Program-made: the position numbers and the translations under genes
Part shown: one piece after another, positions 54,759 through 64,000 of the stretch
Layout: each line of letters starts with the position of its first letter
Position numbering within the stretch: the stretch's first letter is position 1
Assembly: GCA_002786025.1 (NCBI GenBank)
Contig: NHNW01000001.1
Location: 124,001-188,000, forward strand
Direction: 5' to 3'
DNA length: 64,000 nt
Source of the DNA: Zasmidium citrigriseum
Lineage: Eukaryota > Ascomycota > Dothideomycetes > Mycosphaerellales > Mycosphaerellaceae
Notes under the pieces: generated by a model
The model's input: the letters and a program-made list of their open reading frames with translations, nothing else
Databases searched by the model: none
What the model was told of the DNA's origin: nothing

Positions 54759-55037
54759 ATGCACTTCCCCACCCTCCTCAGCCTTCTCACCATCGGCTTC
54801 ACAGCCTGCGTTGCAAACCCCATCACAGGCAATGATTAAGACGTAAACCTTCCCACTTCCAATGAAAGCATCACGAGCTGAACCGAGCCACAGCCCGGCG
54901 ATGCCGTCCAAAAATGTCAATTCCCAGTTCCCCCAATCAACAACCCCAAATACCCGACCATCCAACGCACTTCCTGCTGTGGACGGAACGGGTATTGCCA
55001 GTGTGGGAGCTATGCGGCGCAGTGTCCGTGTGATTGA
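54759..55037 (+). pseudogene. Small secreted cysteine-rich protein, copy 2, in-frame stop
   Basis: The leader MHFPTLLSLLTIGFTACVAN resembles that of copy 1. Exon 1 would run 54759-54842 with donor GTAAAC, intron 54843-54893 ending CAG, and exon 2 54894-55037. The frame is consistent throughout except for TAA at 54837-54839, five bases before the donor. The tail has SCCGRNGYCQCGSY...QCPCD, seven cysteines in about 47 residues. Either the gene is newly broken or the leader uses a non-canonical donor before the stop. It is a tandem paralogue of copy 1, 480 bp away. Confidence 0.5.
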
Positions 55038-55591
55038 GCTGGTCTCGATGGAGTGAATATGATGGCGGATGAATACTCAGCTTGGTGGTATGGGCTCGAG
55101 GGAAGAGATGGGCGTTGGCCAGGCGCTCGGGTCTTGTATTACGTTCTTGGAGGTGTGCGGCTTTGGTCGGAACCTGGCGAGTAGATCGATCTGAAGGAGC
55201 GTTGAATCGAAGCACCTTGGACCGAATTTTCAGTCCGATTTGACTTGCATTGTTGGAACTCACAGCCTCTTTTGATCTTCGGACTTCCCCCAATCGAGCG
55301 TGCTGGGGAATAGTATTGGCAAGCATGCATAGAAATGAATGGCGAATGTTGTAACGATACAAAGAAAATAAGGAGGGAGTGAGATGCCAATTTTGGTGCA
55401 CAAAGGCTTCGCTTTTGATTCTGGTGGTTTCGCTCTGTTGTACAGGTCTGTGTGTATGGGGAAATGCACTCGCTTGAATCAGTCCCCAGAGGCTCACATA
55501 AGAAAATCAATCTGGAGAGACGAGCTCCGCCCGCTTTTCGCTTGTCGTTTTGTCAATCATTAGGTGGGCCTTTGCTTGACCCTCTCATCCC
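55038..55591. other. Intergenic region
   Basis: Between the 3' ends of the plus-strand cysteine-rich gene and the minus-strand Ser/Thr-rich gene. No supported gene. Confidence 0.5.
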
Positions 55592-57352
55592 TCACTTGCT
55601 GATGGTTTGCTCATTGCCAGGCTTGGGAGCATCGCTCCGAGTCCACGGGTTTGTGCCATTGCCAAATGGCGGGAAGCTTGTTGTTAGAGGATGGTCAGGG
55701 TGATGCGGCTTGGAGCTCTCATGCTTCGTGGACTCGGTGCAGGATGTGCTACCAGTGCCGTGGCCGTGGTGTGGATGACTGCCCGAGGGGTTGGACTTGG
55801 AGTAGGGAGTAACCTCTGGTGGAGGACCGTGGAAAGACAGGAAGGCGGATGGCTCGTGGGGTCTGCCAGTCGGGACTGGGTGAGGATCGGGCTTCGGCAT
55901 CTGGGATGGTCCAGACTCGTCTGGCGACATAGTCATGGTGAGCCAGGCGGAGGGCTCCTTTGGAAAGCCGTTGGAAGCTGATGGGGCGGGGTGAGGGTTT
56001 GGCTTTGACATGTGGGGATGCTGAGTCGCTTTTGGATCCACGGCGTTCTTCGACAAGGTGGCGGAAGGCTCATGGTTCTTGGTCTGCGGCACCGGCTCAC
56101 CGTTGATCTGGCCGTCCGAGAGCTGGGAGATCAAAGTGTATGATTGCGACTTGGAAGCAGACTTGGGCTCAGACTTGGTGGCGCACACGCGGTCCGTGAT
56201 CGTCGTCGTGGTCGTCTTGTCCTTGCAGTCGCACTGTGTCTGCTTGGGCTTGTCCGAGGCTGTGACAGTGACTACAACAACCGTAGTGACAGTAGACTTG
56301 GTGACGTGCGGAGCCTTGGACTTGGAGTGAGAGGCCGGGACAGTTACGGTGGAGCTGATGGTCTTGGTCAAATTCTTCGTCATCGTATATCCTCCAGCTG
56401 GCGGTGGGTTGCTGTGGATTATCGAGTGACTGCCGACGTGAGACTTGCTGTGATGGGCCGACTTCGAGTTGGAGTGGGCCGTCGTAGATGGATCGTACGA
56501 AAAAGAGACTGGCCTCGTGGATGTCGTGAACGTGGTCGAGTTGAGCCAAACGGTACTTGGCGTGGGATTTGGGACCTCAGTCCAGGATGGTGGAGGAGGC
56601 AACATCTGTTGGGAGGAAGAAGTCGATGTCGAGGAGGTCAAAAGATCTGGATGAGGCTCCTCAGTTGGCTGGATCGGGACCGCATCTGTCGAGGAAGGCT
56701 TCGGGTGCTGGGAGCTATGCTTCGACTGCGAGGAGTACGATACGTGGCTGCTCGAACTGCTCATGTGTGGAGGCTCGACAAGAGAGCTCGAGTCAGCAGT
56801 TGGCTTTGGTGGCTTCGGTGCATGTGACTGAGTGCTCGACGCAGGAGCAGAGTTGCCGGTCTGCAAGGTGGTGTCGACCGTAGTCGTCTCGAAAATGCAC
56901 AATGGCGAGGCGCTGCCGCTGACAGTAGTCCATTGAGTGCAGCCCAATGCCGAGAAGTCCGTGGATGATGCCGGATTGCTCGTGACAATGGCGTTGGAGT
57001 CAGTACCTGGAGAAGTGTGGGAGATAGTGTCGGCACGACCGGCGTTCGAGGCGCTCGTGGAAACAGTCCAGACGTCAGCTGTCTCCGAGAAAGGAATTCC
57101 AGAGTGGGACCAGATGACGGGGGTAGAGGCGAGGTCGCCGGAAGCCGAGTTGAATGTATCGCTCGTGGCAGTGACCGGAAAGGAGTGGATAGTGCGAGAG
57201 GCAATTCCATTGGCGTCGTCAGTCGAAAGAGAGAAGTACAGGGTAGAGGATCCAGAGATGATGGTGGTGTCGGCAGATGGGGCGTTGTCAGAAGAAGCAG
57301 CATGGACCGCCGTGGTGGCGGCCAGCAGCGTAGCTGCTTGAGAGGAGCGCAT
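55592..57352 (-). CDS. Secreted Ser/Thr/Pro-rich (mucin-like) protein
   Basis: An intronless frame of 586 aa. The first 20 residues (MRSSQAATLLAATTAVHA) form a signal peptide. Residues about 20-160 may be a folded domain with two cysteines (GCTQWTTVSG and PLCIFETT). The rest is low-complexity Ser/Thr/Pro/His sequence with a Thr/Val-rich stretch (TVTTVVVVTVTASDKPK) and a CDC pair. Repeated motifs are PNPHPAPS, PDPHPVPT and the EPSAW/EPSAF group. There is no hydrophobic C-terminal tail, so no GPI anchor is predicted. It is probably a heavily O-glycosylated wall-associated or extracellular protein. No catalytic family is recognised. Confidence 0.7.
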   Translation of the reverse strand: MRSSQAATLLAATTAVHAASSDNAPSADTTIISGSSTLYFSLSTDDANGIASRTIHSFPVTATSDTFNSASGDLASTPVIWSHSGIPFSETADVWTVSTSASNAGRADTISHTSPGTDSNAIVTSNPASSTDFSALGCTQWTTVSGSASPLCIFETTTVDTTLQTGNSAPASSTQSHAPKPPKPTADSSSLVEPPHMSSSSSHVSYSSQSKHSSQHPKPSSTDAVPIQPTEEPHPDLLTSSTSTSSSQQMLPPPPSWTEVPNPTPSTVWLNSTTFTTSTRPVSFSYDPSTTAHSNSKSAHHSKSHVGSHSIIHSNPPPAGGYTMTKNLTKTISSTVTVPASHSKSKAPHVTKSTVTTVVVVTVTASDKPKQTQCDCKDKTTTTTITDRVCATKSEPKSASKSQSYTLISQLSDGQINGEPVPQTKNHEPSATLSKNAVDPKATQHPHMSKPNPHPAPSASNGFPKEPSAWLTMTMSPDESGPSQMPKPDPHPVPTGRPHEPSAFLSFHGPPPEVTPYSKSNPSGSHPHHGHGTGSTSCTESTKHESSKPHHPDHPLTTSFPPFGNGTNPWTRSDAPKPGNEQTISK

Positions 57353-57890
57353 CTTTATAGATGCGCCCGTGGTAGCTGGTCGGAGTATACTGGAGTAGAG
57401 GACGTGTAGTCGGGAAGGCTGATGGATGTCGGCGTAAAGCCTGTGCTGTCGGAAAAGCTGTCGGTGTACTGTGTATTGGTTGTTGAGTGTATTGGAAGTC
57501 TTGATTGTGGATGAGTGTAGAGAGTGGAAGGTGTGGTGGAAGGCGAAGCGGTTGGTTGTTGGTGGTGTAGAAGAGAAGAAGAGAGCAGACGAAAGCCGGG
57601 CTTAAGTATACCGCAGATTGGACCCTTGCGGCACTCTCCGAGTTGTTTGTTTGCTTGAGAAGGGAAGTTGTGATTGCATCTGAAGCTTCTTGCTCTTGCT
57701 GAAAGGCTGTTGAATACCACGTGGTGAGTGGAGACATATGGTGGGGTGGAGGGGTAGAAAGGGGGATGTGTAGCAGCATGTGGAAGGCGCAGCCTGACGC
57801 AACCTGCTTGTGTATGATATCTCGACCTCTGTTCATGAGATCAGTGCAGCATTCACTGTTCAAACACTGCATACTCACAATCTACCTCAC
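57353..57890. other. Intergenic region upstream of the mucin-like gene
   Basis: Contains the promoter of the minus-strand mucin-like gene and the end of the amidase gene. Overlapping short frames show no family features. Confidence 0.5.
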
Positions 57891-59757
57891 CTACGCATTC
57901 AAAACCGGCACATTCCTCTCCCTCCATCCCCTCCACTCAGGCCTCGTCCTCCCAAACCCCCTCCCTCCCACCGCATCCTCAACCGCACCCGCCAACCGCA
58001 CCAGCACATCCTCCCTCCACGCACTCTGCATCAGTGCCAACCCAAACGGCATCCCTGACTCTCCATGCACCCCCGCCGGAATCGTAACAACCGGATACCC
58101 CGCCTGCGCCGCAATCTGATACGTCTGCCCCACATCCGGCGGGACAAGCAGCGCATCCACACCTTTCAATGCGTGATCGATTCCTCGCTCGCGAGTGGAG
58201 GTGTGGATGAACTCCAGAGCCTGCCAGTAAGTCTCATCCTGCACACCTTGCGTTTGGAGAGAGGCAAGGAAGCCATCTTGGCCGGAGTAGAATGCTGGGT
58301 TTCCTAAAGGCCAAGGGTGTCCGCCTTCGCTGCCGTCGTTGGCAAGGTTGTAGGTTATGATGTCTGAGAGGGTGTGGATGGGGGTGTTGGTTAGTTCGGA
58401 GAGGTAGGTGGCGATGTTGTTGTAGAAGTCGACTTTGACGACGGTGTATTCGGATTTGTTGGGGTGGCCGCGGGTTGTGCCTGCAGTAAACCATCAGTCG
58501 TAGCCGTAGTGAAGGGGGGGGGTGTTGTGAGTGACCATAATCCCAATCCCACCCATCCGGCGAAACAATCCTCTCATAATCCAACAACTCCGTATGATTG
58601 ACGATCGTAGCTCCCGCTTCTTTGATCACATCCACCATCTCCAGCAACACGCCCAATTGCTCCTCATCCGCATGGACCCAGAAGCTATCCCACGGAATTC
58701 CAAACGTCGCATTACACAGCGCCTCTTTCCCCGCCAAGAACTGAGCATACCCCTTCTCAGGCGTCCTCCCGACTTGAGCAAGCGTATAGTTGTCCCTTGA
58801 ATCAGGCCCATAGATGGCATCAAGACAACACGTCGCATCCCGCACAGTCTTGCCAAAACACCCCACGCTGTCTTGATGCTCACTTTCGGGGATGACGCCA
58901 GCTCTCGATGTGAGTCCAACCGTGGGCTTCAATCCCACAATTGCATTCCTCTCAGCCGGATTGATAACCTGCCTTCACATCAGCAGCTGTCAGGTCTTCA
59001 CTTAGGGTATACTTACACTCCCATCCGTCTCGGTCCCAATCGCAAAAGGCACCACATTCGCCGCCACACCGACCGCACTCCCACTACTACTGCCACCCGG
59101 ATTGACAGTCAAATTATACGCACTTCGACACTGTCCTCCTCTCGCCGAGTATCCCTCCGAGTAATTGTTACTTCTCATATCTGCCCATTCACTCAGCGTT
59201 GCTTTTCCCATTAGCACCGCTCCTGCCTCGCGCAACTTCTTGACAACATGTGCGTCGCGAGGTACGACGGAACCTTGCAAAGCCCAGCTGCCTGCGGTTG
59301 TTTGCATGCGATCTTTAGTGGCGATGTTGTCTTTCACGATGAACGGAATTCCATGCAGCGGTCCTCGGACGTGGCCATGGGATCTCTCTTCGTCGGTCTT
59401 TGCGGCGATTGCGAAGAAATCTGGGTTTAGTTCTAGGATGGAGTTGATGTAGTCGTTTGTTTGGAGCATTCGCTGCCAGTAGCATGTTGCCAGTTGAAGG
59501 GCTGTGAGGTTTCCGTTCGAGAGGTAGGTTTGTAGGGTGTCGATTGAGGCTTCTTCGATGATGAGATCGTGGCATCTGGGCATGGGGAAGAGGTCGGTTG
59601 TATTTGCGGCACTTTGGTGCGGGAAGATGTATGGGAAGGGATTCTGGAGGATTTGGCTGGAGATGAGGTCATGTTCGTCAGGATTTGGATGGTCGTTGGC
59701 CAGGCCCGATGCAAGTAGCGTGGCTGACAGTGCCAGCCTCGAGGTCCTTAACAGCAT
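57891..59757 (-). CDS. Secreted amidase (amidase-signature family)
   Basis: Exons 59757-59017, 58968-58536 and 58480-57891 give 587 aa; introns are 48 nt (GTAAGT...GCAG) and 55 nt (GTCACT...GCAG). The N-terminus MLLRTSRLALSATLLASGLA is a signal peptide. The amidase signature is complete: Lys in FIVKDNIATKD, the Gly/Ser loop NPGGSSSGSAVG with cis-Ser and nucleophile Ser, and GTETDGSV followed by INPAERNAIVGLKPTVGL across the first splice. The enzyme hydrolyses C-N amide bonds by a Ser-cisSer-Lys triad. Fungal secreted members act on unknown amides. A TATA-like catatataag lies about 55 bp upstream (59808-59816), rather close. Length fits the family. Confidence 0.88.
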
Positions 59758-60154
59758 GTTGCGTCGTGCTCATCTGCAAGTCGTCAGTATTGTGAAAGGA
59801 CAATAACTTATATATGGTTCAAAACAGAGGTGAGGTCAGGATGCAAGTGGCTGCAGACCCTGTCGATCCTGGACAAGGATTACGAGAAGCCTCGTCCGGC
59901 GAGATAGGCGAGGCAAGATAGGCCCTAGAAGTGCGAGATGATTATCGACTGGGTGAGGCTTGAGACGTTCGAGGACGATCTGTAAAGCAACAATTTCAGT
60001 GAAAGCAAAGGGGTATCTAAACAATGCAACGCTTCTGGATCATGCCTTCGCTTTTCGTAGTCTTCGTCCTGTACGTCCCGTTCTTCATTCATGCCTGAAG
60101 AGATTGGCCATCGCTCTTTTCGTTTCCGTCCATTCCTGAGTTGAGGGTATTGAC
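59758..60154. other. Intergenic region
   Basis: Includes the TATA-like element for the amidase gene near 59812 and the 3' UTR of the macrodomain gene. No supported gene. Confidence 0.5.
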
Positions 60155-61081
60155 TCAGTCCTTGCCCTCCTCCAGCTTTTGCTTCTTAGGCTCAGGCTGT
60201 TCGGGGTCGGTGGGCTCCTTCGTTGGCACGTCCGGCAGGTTAGGTACGTTCTCTGCCTCATCATCCTTCTTCTCCGTCTCGGTAGGCTTATCCTCTTCGA
60301 CCTTCTGCTCGTCTTGCGCTCCCTCCTCAGTCTCAGCCTTCTCCTCAGGATCCGCCTTCTCTTCCGACTCCTCAGTCTCCTCAGCAGCAGGCGGAAAGTA
60401 CTTGGGAATGTAGTGCTCGTACGCCCGCTCGTCCTTCTCCATGAACTGGCAGAAGACAATCCGCTCGATCTTCTCCGCCCGCTCGTCATCTTCCTCGAGC
60501 CATCCCTATCCGAATATCAGCAATGCCCTCATCATATCATGGTATCATCGACTTACCTTAACAGCCTTGATAGCAGTCTCCGCCGCCTCCCCACTCGGAT
60601 ATCCATAAACGCCCGTACTCAACGCACTGAACGCAATACTCCCACACCCATTCTCCACCGCCAACTCCAAACTCTTCGTATAACACCCGCTCAACAACCT
60701 CTCATGCATCCCCTCCCTCTTACTCGTCCAATACACCGGCCCAACCGCATGAATCACCTTCTCACACGGCAGCTCATACGCGCCCGTGATCTTCGCGCTG
60801 CCCGTGTCGCAGCCGTCTAAGGTGCGGCATTCTTCCAGCAGCTCGTCTCCCGCCGCGCGGTGGATGGCGCCGTCGACGCCGCCGCCGCCGAGGAGGGATT
60901 CGTTGGCTGCGTTGACGATTGCCGAGACGCCGAGTTTGGTTATGTCGGTGCGGATGAGGGAGATTTTGGAGTTGTAGCGCGAGGTTGCCGTTGGGGAGAG
61001 GTTGGTCGAGGGTTGCAGTTTGGCGAGTTTGTAGAGGAGGGTGAGGGTGGGGATTTCGGAGAGCGGGACGGTGGTCGCCAT
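60155..61081 (-). CDS. Macrodomain protein (MacroD-type ADP-ribose hydrolase) with acidic tail
   Basis: Two exons (61081-60557, 60505-60155), 291 aa, with a 51-nt GTAAGT...ATAG intron. The macrodomain spans about residues 35-190: [20 protein letters not shown], then [16 protein letters not shown] (ADP-ribose-binding loop), [18 protein letters not shown] and [13 protein letters not shown] (phosphate loop), all hallmarks of the O-acetyl-ADP-ribose deacetylase/mono-ADP-ribosyl hydrolase class. Exon 2 adds EKIERIVFC and a Glu-rich acidic tail of about 80 residues ending in a KKQK basic patch, suggesting a nuclear or chromatin-linked form. The start is chosen at MATTVP for its strong context (AAAATGG); an upstream in-frame ATG at 61108 would add nine residues. 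Confidence 0.88.
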
Positions 61082-61685
61082 TTTGGTGAGGCGGGAGAGG
61101 TGTCGCATGCGATGGTGGTGGATGGAGGAAAGAGCGAGGTATTTAAAGGTCGTAAATCGGAGAGTCACATGCAAATGTGGAAGGTGGTCGAGCAGGCAGG
61201 CACGCGACGTGAGTGAATGTCTGAAGCTCGAGTGGGGCAGGCGCACGGACCATCGAATCCCACGTCACTTCTCAATTCCTGAGCCTCGCTGTGCCACCAA
61301 GCAATGACACCCACTCTATCAACCTGGGGACCTCATCGACGGTTGTTGTGTTTCGTCGAGATCTCAACCATTCTCCGACCTTCACAGAACCACGGCGTTG
61401 GTAACAGAATACTATAACAACAATCTCGAAGCGCCTCAGAAAGTGGTAGCCAACAGCGTGTTACTGAACTTACCCTACTTCCTGACATATCGTTGAGCGC
61501 TGCCAGTCTTTTCCCGCGACTCAAGATCTCAACATGTCCGAGTCTCCAAGTACTTGGCTCTCGTCATAACGCCAGTCTCCCCGAGCACGGCACTGCGCTG
61601 TCGATACAACGAAATCTACTGGATACCCTGGTGAGGCGGTCATTTGTCTTCAGCAACATTGCCCCTCATCTGGCCGTCCCTCGAA
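61082..61685. other. Intergenic region between divergent genes
   Basis: Contains the promoters of the minus-strand macrodomain gene and plus-strand F-box gene, including a TTTAAATA element near 61,140. No further gene supported. Confidence 0.5.
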
Positions 61686-63545
61686 ATGCCCATTACTCGC
61701 CTTCCAGTCGAACTATGGAGCTACATCTGCGAGTACCTGGACACACCCAGCCTGAAGAATACCTCGCTCGTCGACCAGTACTTACGCTCAGTCGCTGTGC
61801 CGCTCTTATTCCGCGCAGTCAGTGTTCAAGCACGACATGCACTCCAATTCCAGCAGATGCTGCATCGGACATCTTATGGCAGATATCTTCGCTCACTGGA
61901 CATCTTTGAAGTCTGGGCCACACGATCGGAGTCCTCTTGGGGACCTGTCGAAGCTCTGGTGCAGTCACTCCCAACACTAACCGATCTGACATGGACTTGT
62001 CCGGCCCAGTTTCCACGGTGCCTACTGAGAATCCTTCACGATGACAAGCGGTTCAAAGACTGTAGACTTCATCTCTCGACCTTTCTAATCAGAGGTTTCA
62101 ATTTCCGACCAGAGGTAGCTCTGGACCCCTACGAACTGGAACTCGTCCAGTCGCCGAATCTGCACAGTATCTGCTTCCGCGACGAGGATGTCATAGCGAC
62201 GAGACGGACTCGAATGCCCGAAGCCGTTATGTGGGTTGCTCGTGGTGTGGCGCCTCATCTGCGTGTCATGCGGGTGGGGCAGGAGATCATCCAGATGAAC
62301 GCCATTCAGGGACCGTCCAACGTCGATAGACACGGCGAACTTTTTCGACGCTTGGATTCGGCTCTTCCAGGTTTGGAGCGTCAACGCGGGCAACTCGAAG
62401 AGCTCTCTTTCGAGGGATATGGACCCCCGATGGCAGCCGAGCAGGTCGTCGAGTGGTCGAAATGCATTGATCTTAGTCTTCTTCGAATATTTAACCTAGA
62501 CATGAGCATCGAGGACGAAGCGTTGACGGCCCTGGCCGGTTTTAGTTTCGCCAGCTTGACGACTTTGTTGCTCTGGCTCGACATCGAACCAGGGATGATG
62601 ACTCTGCCAGAAAGTCGTCATGTCGATTCAACTTCTGGACCTGCTCGAGACTTCTTGTGCAGCCTGCCGCCGCTGAGAGAGTTGAGATTGATGGGGGAAC
62701 TCAACCACGAATATCTGCACGATGTGTTGGTCCATCATGGCGAGCGATTACAGACCCTCGAACTCCAACCGATGGGATTCAGTCCTCATCGTCTGTCGCT
62801 CTCGCCAGGTGAAGTCCTGTGGATAGGAGAGTATTGTCGGAGATTGGAAGAGCTGAGGATACAAATCCTTCGCTCTCGAGGAGACGCCGAAGAAGTCGCG
62901 GCATACGCATCTCTCGGCAGCATTCCAACCCTCCAAACCCTCGACCTCAAACTCGATGCATCGGATTACAAAGCCCTCCGGAACGACGAAGGCATCGCAG
63001 AACCAGATCCTGACCCTGCCCCATGGGCCCCGATCCTCGCCCCGGCCAGAGAACATTTCGACGACTTCGACCGAGAATTCGGCGGCTTCACGGGGTTCGG
63101 CGACCTTTTGAGTCCGTTGAAAGGCCACATCAAAGATATGCTCGTCAACGCCGCTCTTGATCGGAACCTCGCGGAGGCAATCTTCACCAAACTCACAGAA
63201 GCCAAACCCTCGCGAAGCATTCCTTTCGCTCGAGTAGAAATCCAATCTGTCGGTGGAGGGGATTTTGGGACCAGTCGAACCCCGGCTGCGCTTGCCACTG
63301 TGATGAAAGAGATTCAAAGTCAGTGGGGTTTGAGAAGGGATGGGGATACGGGCGACTATGCGTTGGAGGAGCTGGAGTATGGTCAGCGGGCCGGCGGACT
63401 TCAAAGGATGGAACTGGTTGGAGATGATTTGGGTAGGCAAGGGGAGCTGGATCCGAGGGTCTATCTGATGTTTAGAAAACTGTGGCCGCTTAGTGGAGAT
63501 GAGGGTGATTGGCGGAAGGATTGGCATAGCTTTCCTCTGGCTTGA
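61686..63545 (+). CDS. F-box domain protein
   Basis: An intronless frame of 619 aa from ATG 61686. The N-terminus is a compact F-box, with MPITRLPVELWSYICEYLDT followed by SLKNTSLVDQYLRSVAVPLLFR, residues about 1-45. The remainder shows irregular leucine-rich segments, for example LPTLTDLTWTC, LRIFNLDMSIEDEALTALAG, LRELRLMGELNHEYLHDVL and LEELRIQILRS, consistent with LRR-like solenoid turns used for substrate recognition. Fungal F-box proteins bind Skp1 and deliver targets to SCF ubiquitin ligases. The target is unknown. The upstream in-frame extension begins with a non-ATG codon and was not used. The stop is TGA at 63543-63545. Confidence 0.82.
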   Translation: MPITRLPVELWSYICEYLDTPSLKNTSLVDQYLRSVAVPLLFRAVSVQARHALQFQQMLHRTSYGRYLRSLDIFEVWATRSESSWGPVEALVQSLPTLTDLTWTCPAQFPRCLLRILHDDKRFKDCRLHLSTFLIRGFNFRPEVALDPYELELVQSPNLHSICFRDEDVIATRRTRMPEAVMWVARGVAPHLRVMRVGQEIIQMNAIQGPSNVDRHGELFRRLDSALPGLERQRGQLEELSFEGYGPPMAAEQVVEWSKCIDLSLLRIFNLDMSIEDEALTALAGFSFASLTTLLLWLDIEPGMMTLPESRHVDSTSGPARDFLCSLPPLRELRLMGELNHEYLHDVLVHHGERLQTLELQPMGFSPHRLSLSPGEVLWIGEYCRRLEELRIQILRSRGDAEEVAAYASLGSIPTLQTLDLKLDASDYKALRNDEGIAEPDPDPAPWAPILAPAREHFDDFDREFGGFTGFGDLLSPLKGHIKDMLVNAALDRNLAEAIFTKLTEAKPSRSIPFARVEIQSVGGGDFGTSRTPAALATVMKEIQSQWGLRRDGDTGDYALEELEYGQRAGGLQRMELVGDDLGRQGELDPRVYLMFRKLWPLSGDEGDWRKDWHSFPLA

Positions 63546-63694
63546 GTAAAGACTTCACGCCAGGTAATTGTCTCGTCTCATTGAAAATGACGCAGGCAGT
63601 TTCATTTCAACAATACATAATGTATTGGACCTACCAGACAAGCTGTCTTCTGATATATGTACGGTGGTAGCGACCGTCAGCCATTCATGGCTCA

Positions 63695-64000
63695 TCATGG
63701 CAAGCTCATGAAGTACTTCAGCATCTTAGGATAATTCGGCGTTCCCAAGCCCGTGACCTGCAATTAAAGAGTCAGCTACATTTCCACGATCACGCAAAAC
63801 TCCTGTCGACTTACCGGATCCCACCCCTCAACAGCACTAAACCCATCACTCTGACAATTCGCATTCGTCCCATTCGTAATATCATTCAACATCCCCGGAT
63901 TCGCATACAGCGCATGATTCAAAAACCCCACTGGTCCCTTTCCGGCAATCGTCCTCTGCTGGTTAATCAGCGTGATCACACTGGCAACGACCGGCGCCGA
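63695..64000 (-). CDS. Sedolisin family (peptidase S53) protease, partial C-terminus
   Basis: The minus-strand gene enters from the right edge. The last two exons are visible (64000-63815 and 63757-63695) with a 57-nt GTAAGT...GCAG intron. The encoded end, ASVITLINQQRTIAGKGPVG then NDITNGTNANC and GWDPVTGLGTPNYPKM, is the calcium-binding C-terminal segment typical of tripeptidyl-peptidase-type sedolisins; the catalytic Ser loop would lie just outside, before APVVAS at the very edge. Secreted acid protease for nutrient acquisition is expected. Start and catalytic Glu/Asp lie beyond the window. Confidence 0.85.

Noticed and set aside
56144..56827. Plus-strand arginine/glycine-rich frame of 227 residues
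   Set aside because: A shadow of the Ser/Thr/Pro-rich gene on the minus strand, starting and ending without gene context.
60545..61246. Longer N-terminus for the macrodomain protein
   Set aside because: The extension begins at a non-ATG codon and reads through the promoter region; the ATG at 61081 has much better context.

Overview
The window looks like genomic DNA of a filamentous ascomycete (Pezizomycotina, probably a Dothideomycete). Genes carry short GT-AG introns of about 48-76 nt with CTRAC/CTAAY-type branch sites. The protein families are fungal (Zn2Cys6 regulator, S53 sedolisin, CBM18 protein, DHA1 MFS pump, small secreted cysteine-rich proteins). Transposons carry an extreme repeat-induced point mutation (RIP) footprint. 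The lineage is inferred from style only.

Two blocks, 1 to about 22,790 and about 38,500 to 50,085, are RIP-saturated. CA and TG dinucleotides are almost absent while CG, CC and CT stay common, so G+C remains near 40 percent. As a result ATG, TTG, CTG and TGA are practically missing, and original CAA, CAG and TGG codons read TAA or TAG. If in-frame TAG/TAA are read as former Gln/Trp, ATA as possible Met and TAY as possible His/Cys, whole genes reappear. In block 1 these are a DUF6589-like gene (about 4.4-14.8 kb, plus strand) split by a chromodomain Ty3/gypsy element (4815-11636, minus strand, 200-bp LTRs, TSD taggc), and a RecQ-type helicase (about 18.3-21.1 kb, minus strand). The gypsy element carries an extra spliced gene in antisense (5317-6187). 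Short palindromes beginning gtttttatacg separate the coding modules. In block 2 there is a pogo/Fot1-type transposon (38502-50083, 47-bp TIRs, TA target) whose transposase ORF is interrupted by a second chromodomain gypsy element (43333-49829, 176-bp LTRs, TSD gtata). That element contains a TTAGGG array that RIP itself could have produced.

The gene island 22.86-38.2 kb holds a secreted CBM18/lysozyme-like protein, a divergently transcribed zinc-type alcohol dehydrogenase/enoyl reductase, a broken alpha/beta hydrolase, three MYND zinc-finger genes in one orientation with an intron at the same codon (plus a relic of a fourth), a Kex2-type cysteine-rich small secreted protein, an NTF2-like protein, a SnoaL-like protein and a Zn2Cys6 regulator. 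The island 50.1-64 kb holds a DHA1 MFS transporter, an Asp/Trp/His-rich small secreted protein, two related cysteine-rich small secreted genes with reading-frame lesions, a Ser/Thr/Pro-rich secreted protein, a secreted amidase, a macrodomain protein, an F-box protein and the 3' end of a sedolisin. Several of these are exported or hydrolytic products of the kind used at a host or substrate interface. No biosynthetic cluster core enzyme is visible.

Limits: all intron and frame calls were made by eye. The RIP-block genes are reconstructions of reading frame only, and no similarity search was possible.
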